Assembly: GCA_021831685.1 (NCBI GenBank)
Contig: JAKBMG010000104.1
Span: 46,487 to 110,486 of the forward strand
Direction: 5' to 3'
DNA length: 64,000 nt
From: Bacteroidota bacterium
Lineage (GTDB): Bacteria; Bacteroidota; Ignavibacteria; Ignavibacteriales; Ignavibacteriaceae
Below, one piece after another: positions 10,801-20,405 of this stretch. The notes under the pieces are model-generated. The model had not been told where the DNA came from and made no database searches. It worked only from the letters and a program-made list of their open reading frames with translations. The position numbers were made by a program, and so were the translations under genes. Positions within the stretch are counted from its first letter, which is position 1. Each line of letters begins with the position of its first letter.

Positions 10801-11015
10801 GCTCTTTCTAGCGGAAGAGTGACCTGTTGCTCAACATCTTGAGCAGCTTGACCGGGATAAGTAGTAATTACTTCAACTTCCGTATCTCCGATATCAGGAT
10901 ACGCTTCTTTTTTTAGTTGAGTCCAGGACCAAATTCCCGTAATAATGACCGCAATAACGACGGTAATTGTGGTAAGCCTCTGGTTGAGGGCAAATCCAAG
11001 AAGTTTTCGAATCAT
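7863..11015 (-). CDS. czcA: Heavy-metal efflux RND pump, CzcA/CusA family
   Basis: 1050 residues, full length for the heavy-metal RND pumps, with twelve membrane helices around two large periplasmic loops. The helix 4 motif reads [15 protein letters not shown] (about residues 402-416), the acidic pattern of divalent-metal pumps (Zn, Co, Cd, Ni) and not that of the copper/silver group. Other landmarks are [16 protein letters not shown] near the N-terminus and [15 protein letters not shown] in the second loop. It drives metal out using the proton gradient, with a membrane-fusion protein and a TolC-like channel; both are encoded just upstream on the same strand. Which metal it exports cannot be read from the sequence. 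Confidence 0.93.
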   Translation of the reverse strand: MIRKLLGFALNQRLTTITVVIAVIITGIWSWTQLKKEAYPDIGDTEVEVITTYPGQAAQDVEQQVTLPLERALNGVPRVINKRSKTIFGLSVIDLTFEDGTDDYFARQQVLEKLNDAVLPDGVSPTLGPLTGPVDEIFRYVIEANDNFTPMQLRTLQDWVIIPRILQVPGIADVVNFGGLVKQYQVITSPNNLLRFNLTLYDVISAIRENNINTGGNIIKRGEQGFVVRGIGAIRNKDDINNIVIKSVSGVPVFIHDVATVEEIPSQPTGILGYTLQNDSTKIDVNSGIQGLIAMRRGENPSDVIVKLKEKIKNLNENVLPKGVHLTITYDRSKLVKYTIDTVSTTLFEGFTIVILILIFFIGSIRSALIVATTIPISLLFAFTMMKTTGIPANLLSLGAIDFGIIVDGAVVMVENIMRHYHDATPEEKKQGIIRLTLTSAQEVGREIFFSIAIIILAYLPIFSFQRVEGKLFSPMAYTLSFAILGSMILALTAIPVFMSMIYRKYFESENPDKLEWHNPVYCWLEGKYEKVISFTTKHIAPTVISAFAIVIIVILIGVHSIGTEFLPELDEGAFNIRGFFPVGITLNDAAKYCSTIRKVISNHKQVNVVLTQLGRNDDGTDPYGPNRLEILVGLKKYSTWISDTSKEELLLKMKSELEQAVPGTEFSFSQPILDNVTEAVTGSVADLAVLINGEDLNFMRKEADSILAIIRTIPGASESGIEQEGNQAQLTVRIDRKAAARFGINVSDIQQMIEAAIGGKSISQLYDRKGRLFDIVVRYSPKYRNSIQAVENMLVASPSGGRIPMSQLASIKLVDGPTIIQRENGERQISVRTNIRGRDQGGFVAEAQKLVSEKIHLPKDYTIEWGGQFENLARAGNRLAIVIPLTILIIFLILFSMYKNVRHVIVAMSSIPFALIGGILALLIRGYNFNVSAGVGFISLFGVSIIAGVLFVSRANRLVDDDGLSIREAAHRAAKIQLRPNLMTILLALLGLIPAAMATGIGSDIQRPLATVIVGGLCTALILTLITLPSLYILIEKNKKSNNNGSIDL

Positions 11016-11067
11016 ATTTTTTCAATCTCTTTAATAAAACTTGAGTAATTATATTATTTAAACTTTT

Positions 11068-11595
11068 TTATAAACTAAATAAATATCCAAATTGGAATAA
11101 TAGTTGTAGGTTGGGCGGATAACTACGCAATCCAAATCCTAATCCTGACTGTAAATAGAAGCCAGAATAGTATGCATCATAAGCAACACCAATATAATTT
11201 TGCTGAGACGATGAAAGTATAGTTCCTGCGTCACTTAAAGGAATTGCAATAAAAATTCCTCCGACTAAAGAAACACCTTGAATTAATTCTCCTTTGTTAC
11301 TGAAAACGAATTCTAAATCACCCTGAGCTCCATACCAATCTTTTCTCCAGTAACTTCCGGAAATTTTCAGAGCAAAATGTTTGAAATAATAACCTGTATT
11401 AAGGGATACACCTCCCGGCGTTCCGATTGTAGCTCCTGCGAAGAAGAAAGATTCCTTATTATAACAATAATTTTTATTTTGAATTAAGCTTGAATCCGTT
11501 TCGCGTGGTTTATTTGCATCGTTCATAATTTGAGCGGAAATATTATTAGATAAAAAGCATAAAATGACGAAAACAGATAATCGATAAAATTTCAT
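11068..11595 (-). CDS. Small exported beta-barrel-like protein in the metal-efflux operon
   Basis: 175 residues with a signal peptide (about 1-21, ending ISA) and a Gly/Tyr/Phe-rich body ending FQFGYLFSL, which suggests an outer-membrane barrel. It lies between the fusion-protein gene (27 bp upstream) and the pump gene (52 bp downstream), all minus strand, so it should be made with the pump. I recognise no family. A role at the outer membrane in metal handling is inferred only from position. Confidence 0.65.
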   Translation of the reverse strand: MKFYRLSVFVILCFLSNNISAQIMNDANKPRETDSSLIQNKNYCYNKESFFFAGATIGTPGGVSLNTGYYFKHFALKISGSYWRKDWYGAQGDLEFVFSNKGELIQGVSLVGGIFIAIPLSDAGTILSSSQQNYIGVAYDAYYSGFYLQSGLGFGLRSYPPNLQLLFQFGYLFSL

Positions 11596-11622
11596 TTTAA
11601 AAAATCCTTAAATATTCAAAAG

Positions 11623-12618
11623 TTAATATCCAAAACTCAACCCCTTCAGCAGCATAGTCCCCGAAGTAACAACTTTTTCTCCGTCTTGAACACCACTTAG
11701 GACCACAAGTTGCTTGGCATCTGAATTAGCCAAAGTAACCCGTCGTCTTACAAAAACATTGGGTGCAGTTTGAACAAAAAGATAATTATTACCTTCAACT
11801 GTAACTACAGCTGAAAGCGGAAGGATATAAGCTGAAGTAATTGGGTTGCCGAAATCGACCTGAGCAAACATTCCAGGCAGCAGCTTGCCGCCGATGTTTG
11901 TTACAGTTATTCTAACTTTAACAGTGCGAGTATTCGGATCAAGAATCTCCCCGGTAGCATCGGCGCGGCCTATGAATGTTTCTCCCGGGTAGGCATCAAA
12001 TTTAATTTTAACTTTCTCACCCTTTTTTATTTGCTGAAGTTGAAGCTCCGGTACATCAGCCATTAGCCAAGCTGTGTTGTAAGAGATCGATTCAATTTCC
12101 GAAGGATTAAACCCTGCTGCACGCAATCGACCGTCCATTTCTTCGTAAGAAGCCCGAGCGGTTTCAGCATCGTTTTCTGCTTGATTCAAATCTTTAACAG
12201 TTACAGCCTGATTTTTAAACATTTCTTTTGTTCTATTAAGATTTCTTGAAGTCAGCCTATAAGTGGATTCGCTTTGTTTATACTGAGAAAAAAGGGAGGT
12301 AAGATCTGGTGAATCAAACAAAACTATCTTTATACCATTAGAGCCTTCCGAAGAAATTGTGGCTGCAATTTTTGCCGGTGCAAGAACCGAAATAGTTGCA
12401 GAGCCTTTTACAATTGGCTGAGATTGGAAGTCTTGAAGTCCCACACTATTTAGCGGGAAGGTAATTGTAACCCCATCGCTCGAAATAACTGCCTTTTTTG
12501 GAGAACGAAATATTTCCTTATCATTACCGCTGCTTTTTGTGCATCCGGTAATAAAGAAACCCGATAAAATAGAAACTAAGATTAAAAAACTTAATAATTT
12601 TCTTTTTTGATTATTCAT
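11623..12618 (-). CDS. czcB: Membrane-fusion lipoprotein of metal-efflux pump (CzcB/CusB type)
   Basis: 331 residues from the ATG at 12618. This start gives a clean lipoprotein signal (MNNQKRKLL, a hydrophobic stretch, then FFITGC as lipobox) and has GAGGA about 9 bases upstream. An alternative ATG at 12660 would add 14 residues and overlap the stop of the preceding gene as ATGA; I consider it less likely because the signal would then be internal. The body has the coiled-coil hairpin ([20 protein letters not shown] and after), a lipoyl-like part and beta-barrel strands ([14 protein letters not shown]) of RND adaptor proteins. It links the inner-membrane pump with the outer-membrane channel. 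Confidence 0.88.
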   Translation of the reverse strand: MNNQKRKLLSFLILVSILSGFFITGCTKSSGNDKEIFRSPKKAVISSDGVTITFPLNSVGLQDFQSQPIVKGSATISVLAPAKIAATISSEGSNGIKIVLFDSPDLTSLFSQYKQSESTYRLTSRNLNRTKEMFKNQAVTVKDLNQAENDAETARASYEEMDGRLRAAGFNPSEIESISYNTAWLMADVPELQLQQIKKGEKVKIKFDAYPGETFIGRADATGEILDPNTRTVKVRITVTNIGGKLLPGMFAQVDFGNPITSAYILPLSAVVTVEGNNYLFVQTAPNVFVRRRVTLANSDAKQLVVLSGVQDGEKVVTSGTMLLKGLSFGY

Positions 12619-12656
12619 AATACAAAAATCCTCATCATTATTTATTGCTGCATTTT

Positions 12657-13958
12657 TCATTGATTAAATAAATTTGTACCGGCTGCATAATTGAGTTCTT
12701 CAAAAGCATCAACCAGGTTATTTTGAAGTTGGTTTACTTGAAGCATGGTAGATCTGTAAGAGTCAAAAAAATCGGTGAATTCAATTAAAGTCATGTCTCT
12801 TTTTTCATAATTAGAGATCATATCTTTTACGAGCTGCTTGTATTCTCCGGTAAATTTATCGTCTACAGACTTATAAAGACGGTCCGTTTGCTTGGCATTT
12901 TGATAAGCTGAAGTTATTTCCCTTTCAAGCTGAAGGCGAGTTTGTTCTCGATTTACCTTGTCCGCATCTAAATTAATTCTTGAAATCTGAATATTGCCTT
13001 GATTGCGGTTGAAAATGGGAATGTCAATTGAAACATTAACACCGAAATAATCGGGGATGTAACTTCCGTTGCGAGAGTAATTGCCTCCCAAAGTGACATC
13101 AGGAACAGCCAGGGCTTTTTGCAGTGCAACGTTTTCTTCATCATATTTTACATTAGCAGAAGCTTTTTGTAGGTCGGGTCGATTTTCAACTGCCTTTTCC
13201 AAAATATCTTTGAGAGATACATTATCAAGACTAAGGCTATCGAGGCTTTGAATATTTATTTCAGGGATAAAATATGAATTTAAGGAAGTTGAATCGCGAA
13301 GCAGAACCTGCAAATCATTTTCAGTTTTGCTGATATTATTTACAATTTCAAGGCGGTCACTTTCTAACGAAAACAGGAGTGATTTTAACCTTACCATTTC
13401 TGAAAGAAGAATTGATCGGTTTGTATACAGATTTTCAGATGAGACTACAGTCTTTTTTACTTCTGGAATCGTTTCGTTATAAAACTTAAGTGAACGTTGA
13501 AGAAAAAATAGATTATAAAAATCAGTACTCAGCTCATATTTAAGGGCTCTAAGCAAATCGTAAAAAGTATATTCGGCAATTTGAGTATTTATTTTCGCAA
13601 GACGAATCTGCTTATCTCGCTTACCAGCAAGAAGAAAAAGTTGTTGAATTTGTATATCTGTATTGCCGGTTTTAGTAAAATCAAAATACCTGCCGGTGCT
13701 TTTATTGTAAACATTTTGTCCTATAGAGATGTTCGGATTACTCCATAGCTTTGCTTGAAGAATAGCAGCCTTGGCAGATTTGATGTTGTACCTTGCAGCC
13801 AGGAGTTGAAGGTTATTTTGGCTGAATATTCTTACAGCTTGAGTAAAACTAATTCTTACTGTATCTGTTTGAGAGGCAAATAAAATATTAGTATAAAGAA
13901 GAATGGGAATAAAAAGAATAAATATTCTTGTCCCTTTCCGGGAGAATAAACTTTGCAT
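12657..13958 (-). CDS. czcC: Outer-membrane efflux channel, TolC/CzcC family
   Basis: 433 residues: a signal segment at 1-28 (ending LFA), then two repeats of long alpha-helical hairpins with short strands, the outer-membrane efflux protein pattern. Landmarks are ILQAKLWSNPNISIGQNVYN in the first half and LEKAVENRPDLQKA opening the second repeat, plus VSIDIPIFNRNQGNI near the barrel strands. It forms the trimeric exit duct of the tripartite pump. Its stop overlaps the upstream candidate start of the adaptor gene, so the genes are translationally close. Confidence 0.9.
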   Translation of the reverse strand: MQSLFSRKGTRIFILFIPILLYTNILFASQTDTVRISFTQAVRIFSQNNLQLLAARYNIKSAKAAILQAKLWSNPNISIGQNVYNKSTGRYFDFTKTGNTDIQIQQLFLLAGKRDKQIRLAKINTQIAEYTFYDLLRALKYELSTDFYNLFFLQRSLKFYNETIPEVKKTVVSSENLYTNRSILLSEMVRLKSLLFSLESDRLEIVNNISKTENDLQVLLRDSTSLNSYFIPEINIQSLDSLSLDNVSLKDILEKAVENRPDLQKASANVKYDEENVALQKALAVPDVTLGGNYSRNGSYIPDYFGVNVSIDIPIFNRNQGNIQISRINLDADKVNREQTRLQLEREITSAYQNAKQTDRLYKSVDDKFTGEYKQLVKDMISNYEKRDMTLIEFTDFFDSYRSTMLQVNQLQNNLVDAFEELNYAAGTNLFNQ

Positions 13959-14103
13959 GAGTGTTCACTTTTCCTAATTGATAAAAATTTAAATCATTAC
14001 AAAACGAAAATCAGCTAAAAGCCGAACGCCGTTAAGCACCACTTGAAATTAATTCATATAATGTGTTTGATGTAAATCGAGATATTATCGGGGAATGGTA
14101 ATC

Positions 14104-14520
14104 TCAAATTAGAAGTGAACTATTACGAAGGTAAATTGCTTCGCTTACTTTAGTAAAGGAATAATTATCAACGTGATCTAAGAAGTAAGGTTGACTTAAT
14201 TCTAAGATATCTATTGTTATTGTTTCTGTAGAGGGACTGTCCTCGTCGGTAATAATTCTTTTATTGGTGTGAGTAATGTTGGTAGGTAAATTTAAGTTAG
14301 ATTTTTTTGAAATCTTATTTTTAGCAAAATCAATTCTATTTAGAAATGCGACGTGCGTATTCTGACAATTTTCAACTTCTTCAGGATGTTCAATATCAAT
14401 ATTATTATTATTGCCGAAAACGATATCGAGTAAATTCGCTTGATCGACAAAGAGAGTGAGCACAAAAAAATAGGACAAGAGTAAAAATAGTCTTGAGCTC
14501 GATTTAGCAAATGAATTCAT
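14104..14520 (-). CDS. Small exported protein heading the metal-efflux operon, function unknown
   Basis: 138 residues: positive N-terminus, a hydrophobic helix at about 10-28, then a polar region with several His and acidic residues (NIDIEHPEEVENCQNTHVAF). No family recognised. It is the first gene after the promoter at 14598-14626 and lies 145 bp upstream of the channel gene on the same strand. Small exported proteins with His and acidic residues ahead of metal pumps sometimes bind or sense the metal; that is inference, and only one Cys is present. Confidence 0.6.
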   Translation of the reverse strand: MNSFAKSSSRLFLLLSYFFVLTLFVDQANLLDIVFGNNNNIDIEHPEEVENCQNTHVAFLNRIDFAKNKISKKSNLNLPTNITHTNKRIITDEDSPSTETITIDILELSQPYFLDHVDNYSFTKVSEAIYLRNSSLLI

Positions 14521-14843
14521 TGTAGTTTTTTACTCGATATTAAATAGAATTTTAATAAAAAATTAGTGAGAGAAAACTATTGTATTTTTTTTGTGTAATA
14601 TTATATAAAGGGAATATTACTGTCAACTCAAAAATAAAAACAAGTGACGAAGGACTAAAAAACAAAATCTTTGAGATACTCCTCTTTCAAATATATTTTT
14701 TGCAAAGATAGAACTAAGGAAATTTTCAGAATCTATCAGATAGTAAGTTTTATCTTAATGATTTTTTATGTTTTGCTCAATTACAAAACAGTAACCTTTT
14801 TCTAAGTTCCAAAGTCTAATTAGGAAATATAAAGGAGTTAGTT
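14521..14843. other. Divergent intergenic region
   Basis: 323 bp of AT-rich DNA between the divergent efflux operon and the DUF4097 gene. Apart from the minus-strand promoter at 14598-14626 and the ribosome site AAAGGAG just before 14844, I see no gene, strong hairpin or repeat. Confidence 0.5.
14598..14626 (-). promoter_or_regulatory. Near-consensus -35/-10 promoter of the metal-efflux operon
   Basis: On the minus strand TTGACA (14621-14626) is followed by exactly 17 bases and TAATAT (14598-14603), matching six of six and five of six of the housekeeping sigma consensus. It lies about 78 bp ahead of the first operon start at 14520. No clear metal-regulator operator was seen in between. Confidence 0.5.
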
Positions 14844-15785
14844 ATGTCAACATTGAATTTAACAAAACCAGGATTTCTTTTCGCCGTTTTCTTTATCGCA
14901 ATTTCATTTAACCTTTCCGCATGTAATTATTCTGATGAATTGGGCGGGGGTAATCTTAAGGTTCTTCAAGAAAAGACTTTCGATACAACCCCCGGAAAGG
15001 ATTTTGTCCTTAAAGCAAGTTCCGGGGATGTTATTATTACCACTTCTGACTCGCCTCAGGTTTATATTAAAATCCTCGGTAATGAACGTGCTGCTAAAGT
15101 TATGGAATTTCATTTTGAACCCTCCGGCAGTGGTGTAATCATTACCGCAAAGAAAAAAGGCGGATTGAACATCTTTAACTGGGTTAATAATGTGAAGCTT
15201 AGGTTTGAAGTTAAGCTTCCATCAAATTATAATGCGAATATTTCAAGCAGCGGGGGCGATATTACGTTAAGCAATCTAAACGGAGAGGTCTCTCTCCATT
15301 CTTCCGGCGGCGATATTTTAACAAATAATACACAAAGTAGTTTAAACGTTACTACATCCGGCGGCGATATTAAATGTGAAAATAATATCGGTACTATGAA
15401 ACTTCAAACCTCGGGAGGGGATGTAACTTGCCTTGGTTTTAACGGCAATCTAAATGCCTCAACTTCCGGCGGAGATATTTCTCTTAACGGAAAGGACTCA
15501 CAAATTAAAGCCCATACTTCGGGAGGCGGAATAGAACTTACTTATTCCGGTGAAAATAAAGGAATCGATTTATCTTCCTCAGGAGGAAGTATTAAACTAA
15601 GTTTGCCTGATAATTTTAATGCAAACGCAGAATTATATACTACAGGAGGCAGTGTAAAATGCGCTTTTGGAGGTAACAACGCCAAAGCAATTTCAGAGTC
15701 AAAATTTATTGCTGACATTAACAATGGCGGTAATCAGCTCCTTGTAAAAACTTCCGGTGGTGATATAGACGTAATAAAGCATTAA
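14844..15785 (+). CDS. DUF4097 beta-solenoid lipoprotein
   Basis: 313 residues, start ATG preceded by AAAGGAG about 8 bases upstream. Lipoprotein signal with Cys27 (FNLSAC). The body has about ten repeats of roughly 20-24 residues centred on SSGGDI or variants (SSSGGDITLSN, TTSGGDIKCEN, STSGGDISLNG, KTSGGDIDVIKH), the pattern of the DUF4097 putative adhesin fold, a right-handed beta-solenoid. Such proteins often stand next to anti-sigma factors or bactofilins; neither is adjacent here. It is likely anchored on the outer side of a membrane. The ligand is unknown. Confidence 0.82.
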   Translation: MSTLNLTKPGFLFAVFFIAISFNLSACNYSDELGGGNLKVLQEKTFDTTPGKDFVLKASSGDVIITTSDSPQVYIKILGNERAAKVMEFHFEPSGSGVIITAKKKGGLNIFNWVNNVKLRFEVKLPSNYNANISSSGGDITLSNLNGEVSLHSSGGDILTNNTQSSLNVTTSGGDIKCENNIGTMKLQTSGGDVTCLGFNGNLNASTSGGDISLNGKDSQIKAHTSGGGIELTYSGENKGIDLSSSGGSIKLSLPDNFNANAELYTTGGSVKCAFGGNNAKAISESKFIADINNGGNQLLVKTSGGDIDVIKH

Positions 15786-15859
15786 TAAATCTGGCAGAGT
15801 ATTACTGTATGCTTTAAATGTGCGGTAAAAATGCTTTAGCTATATTTTTGAAATATTAT

Positions 15860-15981
15860 GGAATGAATTCAGGTCGTGACTTCTAAGTGACAAGATTATT
15901 GTCCGGCAGGACGTAATTTTCACTTAGAAATTATTCTTGCATTATTAAAAGTCTTATAAACAAAAAGCCACGACCTATTCC
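15860..15981. repeat. Nested inverted-repeat element
   Basis: A 122-bp stretch begins GGAAT, then AGGTCGTG and TTCTAAGTGA, and ends with the complements in reverse order: TCACTTAGAA (15930-15939), CACGACC, ATTCC. The three nested arm pairs could fold into one interrupted hairpin. It lies 75 bp past the DUF4097 gene. It could be a decayed MITE or act as a boundary; no second copy was found here. Confidence 0.45.
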
Positions 15982-16041
15982 AAAAAAAATGCTATGGCAA
16001 AGGTAGTTGTTATAAACACAAAATATAAAACAATGTAATCG

Positions 16042-17109
16042 TTAACCAAGTGTATTTAGTATTTCAGTATCATCAAGAGTATAAGTTAATGAAAAAACCA
16101 CAAGCTCGGAAATAAAATAATCCCACCGTTTCATCCCTTTTTTATTTGTGGATTCCTTCCATATAATTTTTGCAGCATTCATTAAAAAAGGTAAAATCCT
16201 TACTACGTTTTCTACATCGTTAAAATAAACTTTACCTTTTTTCTTGAGTAGCTTCCTAAATATTTTCATAAGAAAAGGCGCTAATAGGAAATACCATAAT
16301 GAAATAATTATTATTATTCGTATAAATAAATAAACTCCATGTAGAAAACCATATGTGGCAATAGAAAGAGGAAAAACGAAAAGAATGACCATTACCGGAA
16401 TTATTATTTGCTTTATAATATTTCTCTTTTTAGAATCAACAGAAGCCGATGTGAAATTCACTTTATTATTTAAATAAAGAACCCTCAACTTTTTTATCGA
16501 TTCATCTTCGCTATACAAGCGGATAATATGCGCCGGGAATATTCCCGCAATCCTACCAACAATAATCCCACATATCAAATAAACACTCAGATAAGCTACG
16601 ATTATGATTTCGCTTCCGCTTATATTGGTGTTTTTAATTGAAAGTTCTCCCGCTATATTTTTGTAGAAAATGTTGATTGCTTCCCAAAAAGATATTCCGT
16701 ATAAAACAGTAAGTATTAATAATTTTTGAACTGCCGATTCCAAAAGACCTGCAACTGCCAGCAACATTGTGCCTATTTTGTAATATGAAATTTTATCAAG
16801 AATTATCGCCCCGAGTATTCCTTGAAAAATAACTGCGAAATATGCTTGCAAAGGGGAATGCGGACTGGCTATGAATTTAACAAGTAATACAACAATTGTA
16901 GCCTTTACAATCGATGCAAACTTATTCTCTGCAAAAAATCCTATCAATGAAATTAAAATTACGGCAAAACCGCCTACAATTATCCCGCTTAGTGGAATTT
17001 TCATTGCATGCAATATTCCTCCCAGCCCGGATTCACTTAGAGCCCAAAGAGCCGTTAGCCTTTCTATTGCCACAGAGGACGAAATTCGTGTGTCACTTTG
17101 CCTAATCAA
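16042..17109 (-). CDS. Integral membrane protein, function unknown
   Basis: 355 residues with about eight hydrophobic segments spread along the chain (GIIVGGFAVILISLIGFFAE, IIVAYLSVYLICGIIVGRIAGI and others) and a soluble C-terminal tail with KGMKRWDYFISE. The opening (SSSVAIERLTALWALSES) is polar and has no signal peptide. I do not recognise the family; the layout could fit a transporter membrane subunit, but no ATPase is adjacent. It stands alone between the DUF4097 gene and uvrA. Confidence 0.6.
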   Translation of the reverse strand: MIRQSDTRISSSVAIERLTALWALSESGLGGILHAMKIPLSGIIVGGFAVILISLIGFFAENKFASIVKATIVVLLVKFIASPHSPLQAYFAVIFQGILGAIILDKISYYKIGTMLLAVAGLLESAVQKLLILTVLYGISFWEAINIFYKNIAGELSIKNTNISGSEIIIVAYLSVYLICGIIVGRIAGIFPAHIIRLYSEDESIKKLRVLYLNNKVNFTSASVDSKKRNIIKQIIIPVMVILFVFPLSIATYGFLHGVYLFIRIIIIISLWYFLLAPFLMKIFRKLLKKKGKVYFNDVENVVRILPFLMNAAKIIWKESTNKKGMKRWDYFISELVVFSLTYTLDDTEILNTLG

Positions 17110-17235
17110 TGTATTACAAATTTATAGTATTGACTTCTAAATTTTTGTTTTTTATGTCAAGATATTTTTATGATAAATTTCATTGCGTTTCATTCAAAAT
17201 TCAACATTTGTAATTCAAAATTGCGGCTTGCCGCG

Positions 17236-17793
17236 CTATGTTTTTACCGGCAATTCTTTGCTTAGATATTTCCCCGTCCATGAATTTTGGTTCATCGCTA
17301 TTTCTTCCGGCGTTCCTAAGGCTACTATTTCTCCTCCTTTTTCTCCTGCTTCGGGACCCAGATCAATTATATAATCCGCACATTTTATTATTTCCATGTT
17401 GTGCTCGATTATTACAACGGAATTATTTCTTTCAATAAGAAGATTAAAGCAGTTGAGCAGTTTTGAAATATCATCAAAGTGAAGCCCGGTCGTTGGTTCG
17501 TCAAAAATAAAAAGAGTATGTGTTCTTTCTCTTTGCGATGTTAAGTGCGATGCTAATTTTATTCTTTGCGCTTCGCCTCCGGATAGCGTGTTTGAAGGTT
17601 GACCAAGTTTCAAATATCCAAGTCCCACTTGTGAAAGCAGCTCAATGTATCGAACTATTTTATCGTTGCCATTGAAAAAGTCTACCGCCTCATCAACGGT
17701 CATATTTAATACATCAACAAGATTTTTCCCGCGATAAGTTATTTCTCTAATTTCCTTTTTGAAACGCGTTCCTTCACAGTCTTCACCTTCCAT
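17236..17793 (-). pseudogene. uvrA: uvrA, 3' part after in-frame amber codon (excinuclease ABC subunit A)
   Basis: 185 codons that continue the reading frame of the 5' part without any shift. It carries the rest of the second zinc-finger region, the signature LSGGEAQRIKLASHL, Walker B with LFIFDEPTTGLHF, and IIEHNMEIIKCADYIIDLGP of the second ATPase domain. It begins with ATG directly after the TAG at 17794-17796, so reinitiation could make a separate polypeptide, but that piece alone lacks the Walker A of its domain. At 17785-17787 a GGT (Gly) codon stands where UvrA proteins have the third cysteine of the second zinc finger. Either a sequencing error or a real lesion. Confidence 0.85.
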
Positions 17794-20016
17794 CTAAATA
17801 TCGGCGAGGAATTGCATTTCTACTTTTATAAAACCGTCTCCCTGACAAGTTTCGCATCGTCCGCCCGGAACGTTGAAGGAAAAAAATCCCGGTTTATACC
17901 CTCGCGCTTTTGCTTGATGTGTTGATGCAAATAGCTCTCTGATATGTTCAAAAGCTTTTATGTAGCTTATAGGATTTGAACGCGGTGTTTTCCCAATTGG
18001 CGATTGGTCAACGATTTCAATTTCATCAATAAACTCGCCTCCTTTAATTTCTGAATACTTTCCGATTTTGGGCGGGTTCATTCCTAAATATTTTGCTAAG
18101 CCCCCGTATAGAACGTCATGAATTAATGTGCTCTTGCCGGAACCGCTTACGCCGGTAATTACCACTAATTTATTAAGGGGAATTTCTACGTCGATATTCT
18201 TTAAATTGTTTTCCTTTGCTCCTGTAATTGAAATCGTTCTGGTTTCTTCCGTATTCCTTTTTTGAGGCACTGGAATTTTCAATTCGCCCGACAAATATTT
18301 CCCAGTAAGAGAATTCTTATTATGCAATATTTCTTCATAAGTACCCATAGCGATTATCTCACCGCCACCCGCTCCTGCCTTTGGACCCATATCGACAATT
18401 AGATCAGCTTGCCTGATCATGTCGGCGTCATGCTCTACAACAATTACTGAATTCCCGATGTCACGAAGGTTTTTTAGGATGTCGATCAATTTATTGTTAT
18501 CTCGCGGATGCAGCCCGATGCTTGGTTCATCAAGCACGTATAAAGTTCCGACAAGCGATGAGCCGAGCGAAGTAGCTAAATTAATCCTTTGCGTTTCCCC
18601 GCCGGATAACGTGCTGCTTAATCTTTCCAATGTTAAATAACCTATCCCCACGTTGTTCAAAAAAGTAAGTCGCTTAATTATTTCTTTTAAAATTCTTTCA
18701 CCGACGTGCATATCATATTCCGAAAGCTTCAGCTCAGTAAAAAAAAGAAGTGATTGCTCAATAGGCATTTTTACAACATCGTAAATAGATAATCCATTAA
18801 CTTTTACTTGCAGCGATTCGCGCCTTAATCGCGACCCCTTGCACGCTGCGCATATGGTATACCCGCGGTAGCGACTTAGCAAAACCCGGATGTGCATTTT
18901 GTATGTCTTAGTTTCAAGCTTTTCAAAAAATTTGTCTATACCGGTGTAATCGCCGAATCCTTTTTGAATTAATGAAACTTGTTCCTGCGATAAATTTTTA
19001 AACGGAGTATTTAGAGGAATATTAAATTGCTTTGCGTTCTGTACAAGGTCTCTTAAATGCGTGCTGTATTTTGCCGAACGGAAAACAGCAATTGCTCCTT
19101 CGGTGATAGATAAATTTGGATTAGGCACAACAAGATTCATATCCACACCGATTGTTCTGCTAAAGCCCTGACATACCGGGCACGCACCAAAAGGATTGTT
19201 AAAGGAAAAAAATCTTGGCTCTGGTTCTTCGTATCTTATTCCGCAGCATTCGTAAAATTTATTAAATTCCTTTTCCTCGCCGGTATCTGCGTTAATTAAG
19301 ATTAATCTATTCTCACCCTCTTTAAAGGTTACTTCAATTGCGTCCGAAAGCCTCTCTCTCACTTTCCCTTTTTGAATTTTAAATCTCTCAATTACAACGC
19401 TAACTTTGTCTTTCTTTCGGGGAAGGGAATATTCCTCATTTAAATCATAAGTATTTTGTTTAAAATATATTCTAAAAAAACCTCTCTTTTTAAGTAGATC
19501 AATTTCTTCTTTGATAGTATGCCCTGTATGAAGATGAAGAGGGAAAGCAAGATAAAATTTTGAATCTTCCGGCTGTGCTTCAAGCCAATCGGATACTGTT
19601 CCTGTTGTAGCTTTATTTACTTCCTTGCCGCACTGAAAGCAAATAGTCTTCCCGATTCGTGCAAATAGCAATCTTAAATAATCATATACTTCTGTGGTTG
19701 TACCGACAGTTGACCGCGTGTTCTTTGAACCGGTCCTCTGTTCGATAGCAACTGCCGGGCTTATTCCCTGTATTAAATCAACATCGGGTTTATTCATCCT
19801 TTCAAGGAATTGACGCGCATAAGCCGAAAGGCTTTCTACATAACGGCGCTGTCCTTCAGCGTAGATCGTATCGAATACCAAAGAAGATTTTCCGCTCCCG
19901 CTGACCCCGGTGAACACTACAATTTTATTCCTCGGTAACTCAAGACTAAGGTTTTTTAGATTGTGTTCGCGAGCGCCCTTTATAATTATCTTTTTGTCTT
20001 TTTTGATTTCATTCAT
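17794..20016 (-). pseudogene. uvrA: uvrA, 5' part ending at premature amber codon (excinuclease ABC subunit A)
   Basis: 740 codons of UvrA, the damage-recognition ATPase of nucleotide excision repair. Visible: Walker A TGVSGSGKSSLVFDT near residue 37, AYARQFLERM, first zinc region GACPVCQGF, signature LSSTLSGGETQRINLATSLG, Walker B LYVLDEPSIGLHPRD, second Walker A TGVSGSGKSTLIHD, and the first half of the second zinc finger (GGRCETCQGDGF). It stops at TAG in QFLADI-stop-MEGEDC; UvrA normally has a residue, often Tyr, at this point, so one base change explains the stop. With the 3' part the gene would be 926 residues, normal for UvrA. It is the last gene of its group, 389 bp after the Mla operon. 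Confidence 0.9.
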
Positions 20017-20159
20017 AATAATTTGGAAGAAAAGTTAATCCAATAACGCTATGTTACGTTTCTCAATGTTCAATTACGATGCAGCGGAATGATAAATGGT
20101 GTAAAAATAGAATATTAGAATTTTTATCTTAAAGATTAATCACACTTAACGATATTTGT

Positions 20160-20350
20160 CATTTCGAATCCGGCCCTGCCGGCCGAGACTGTTGCACAAC
20201 TCCAAAATGTCATTTCGACCGGAGGGAGAAATCCCATTTTAGACAGTTTTGAGACCTCTCTTTACGTTCAAGGCTAAATAGGAGAGTTCTGCAACACTCT
20301 CTGCCGGCAGCAAGATTTAGCCGGTGCCTGCACCGTTTGCGGTGAGAAAT
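20160..20350. repeat. Palindromic repeat, full-length family-1 copy
   Basis: Contains GAGACTGTTGCACAACTCC, then GTCATTTCGACC, GGAGGGAGAAATCCC, a shared core (TTTTAGACAGTTTTGAGA...), and a near-complementary end GGAGAGTTCTGCAACACTCTC. Related copies lie at 45087-45150, 46691-46881 and 51300-51463, with shorter pieces at 25334 and 48.9-49.5 kb. The stretch 20017-20405 holds nothing else that I can identify. Confidence 0.65.
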
Positions 20351-20405
20351 CTTTTATAAATGCGAGATTTCACCCTTCGGTCTAAATTACAATAAAAAGG
20401 AAATC

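Noticed and set aside
17794..17796. Recoding of UAG (pyrrolysine or read-through) in uvrA
   Set aside because: No pyrrolysine genes seen, RF1 is present, and the neighbouring Cys is also lost, so a lesion or sequence error is simpler.
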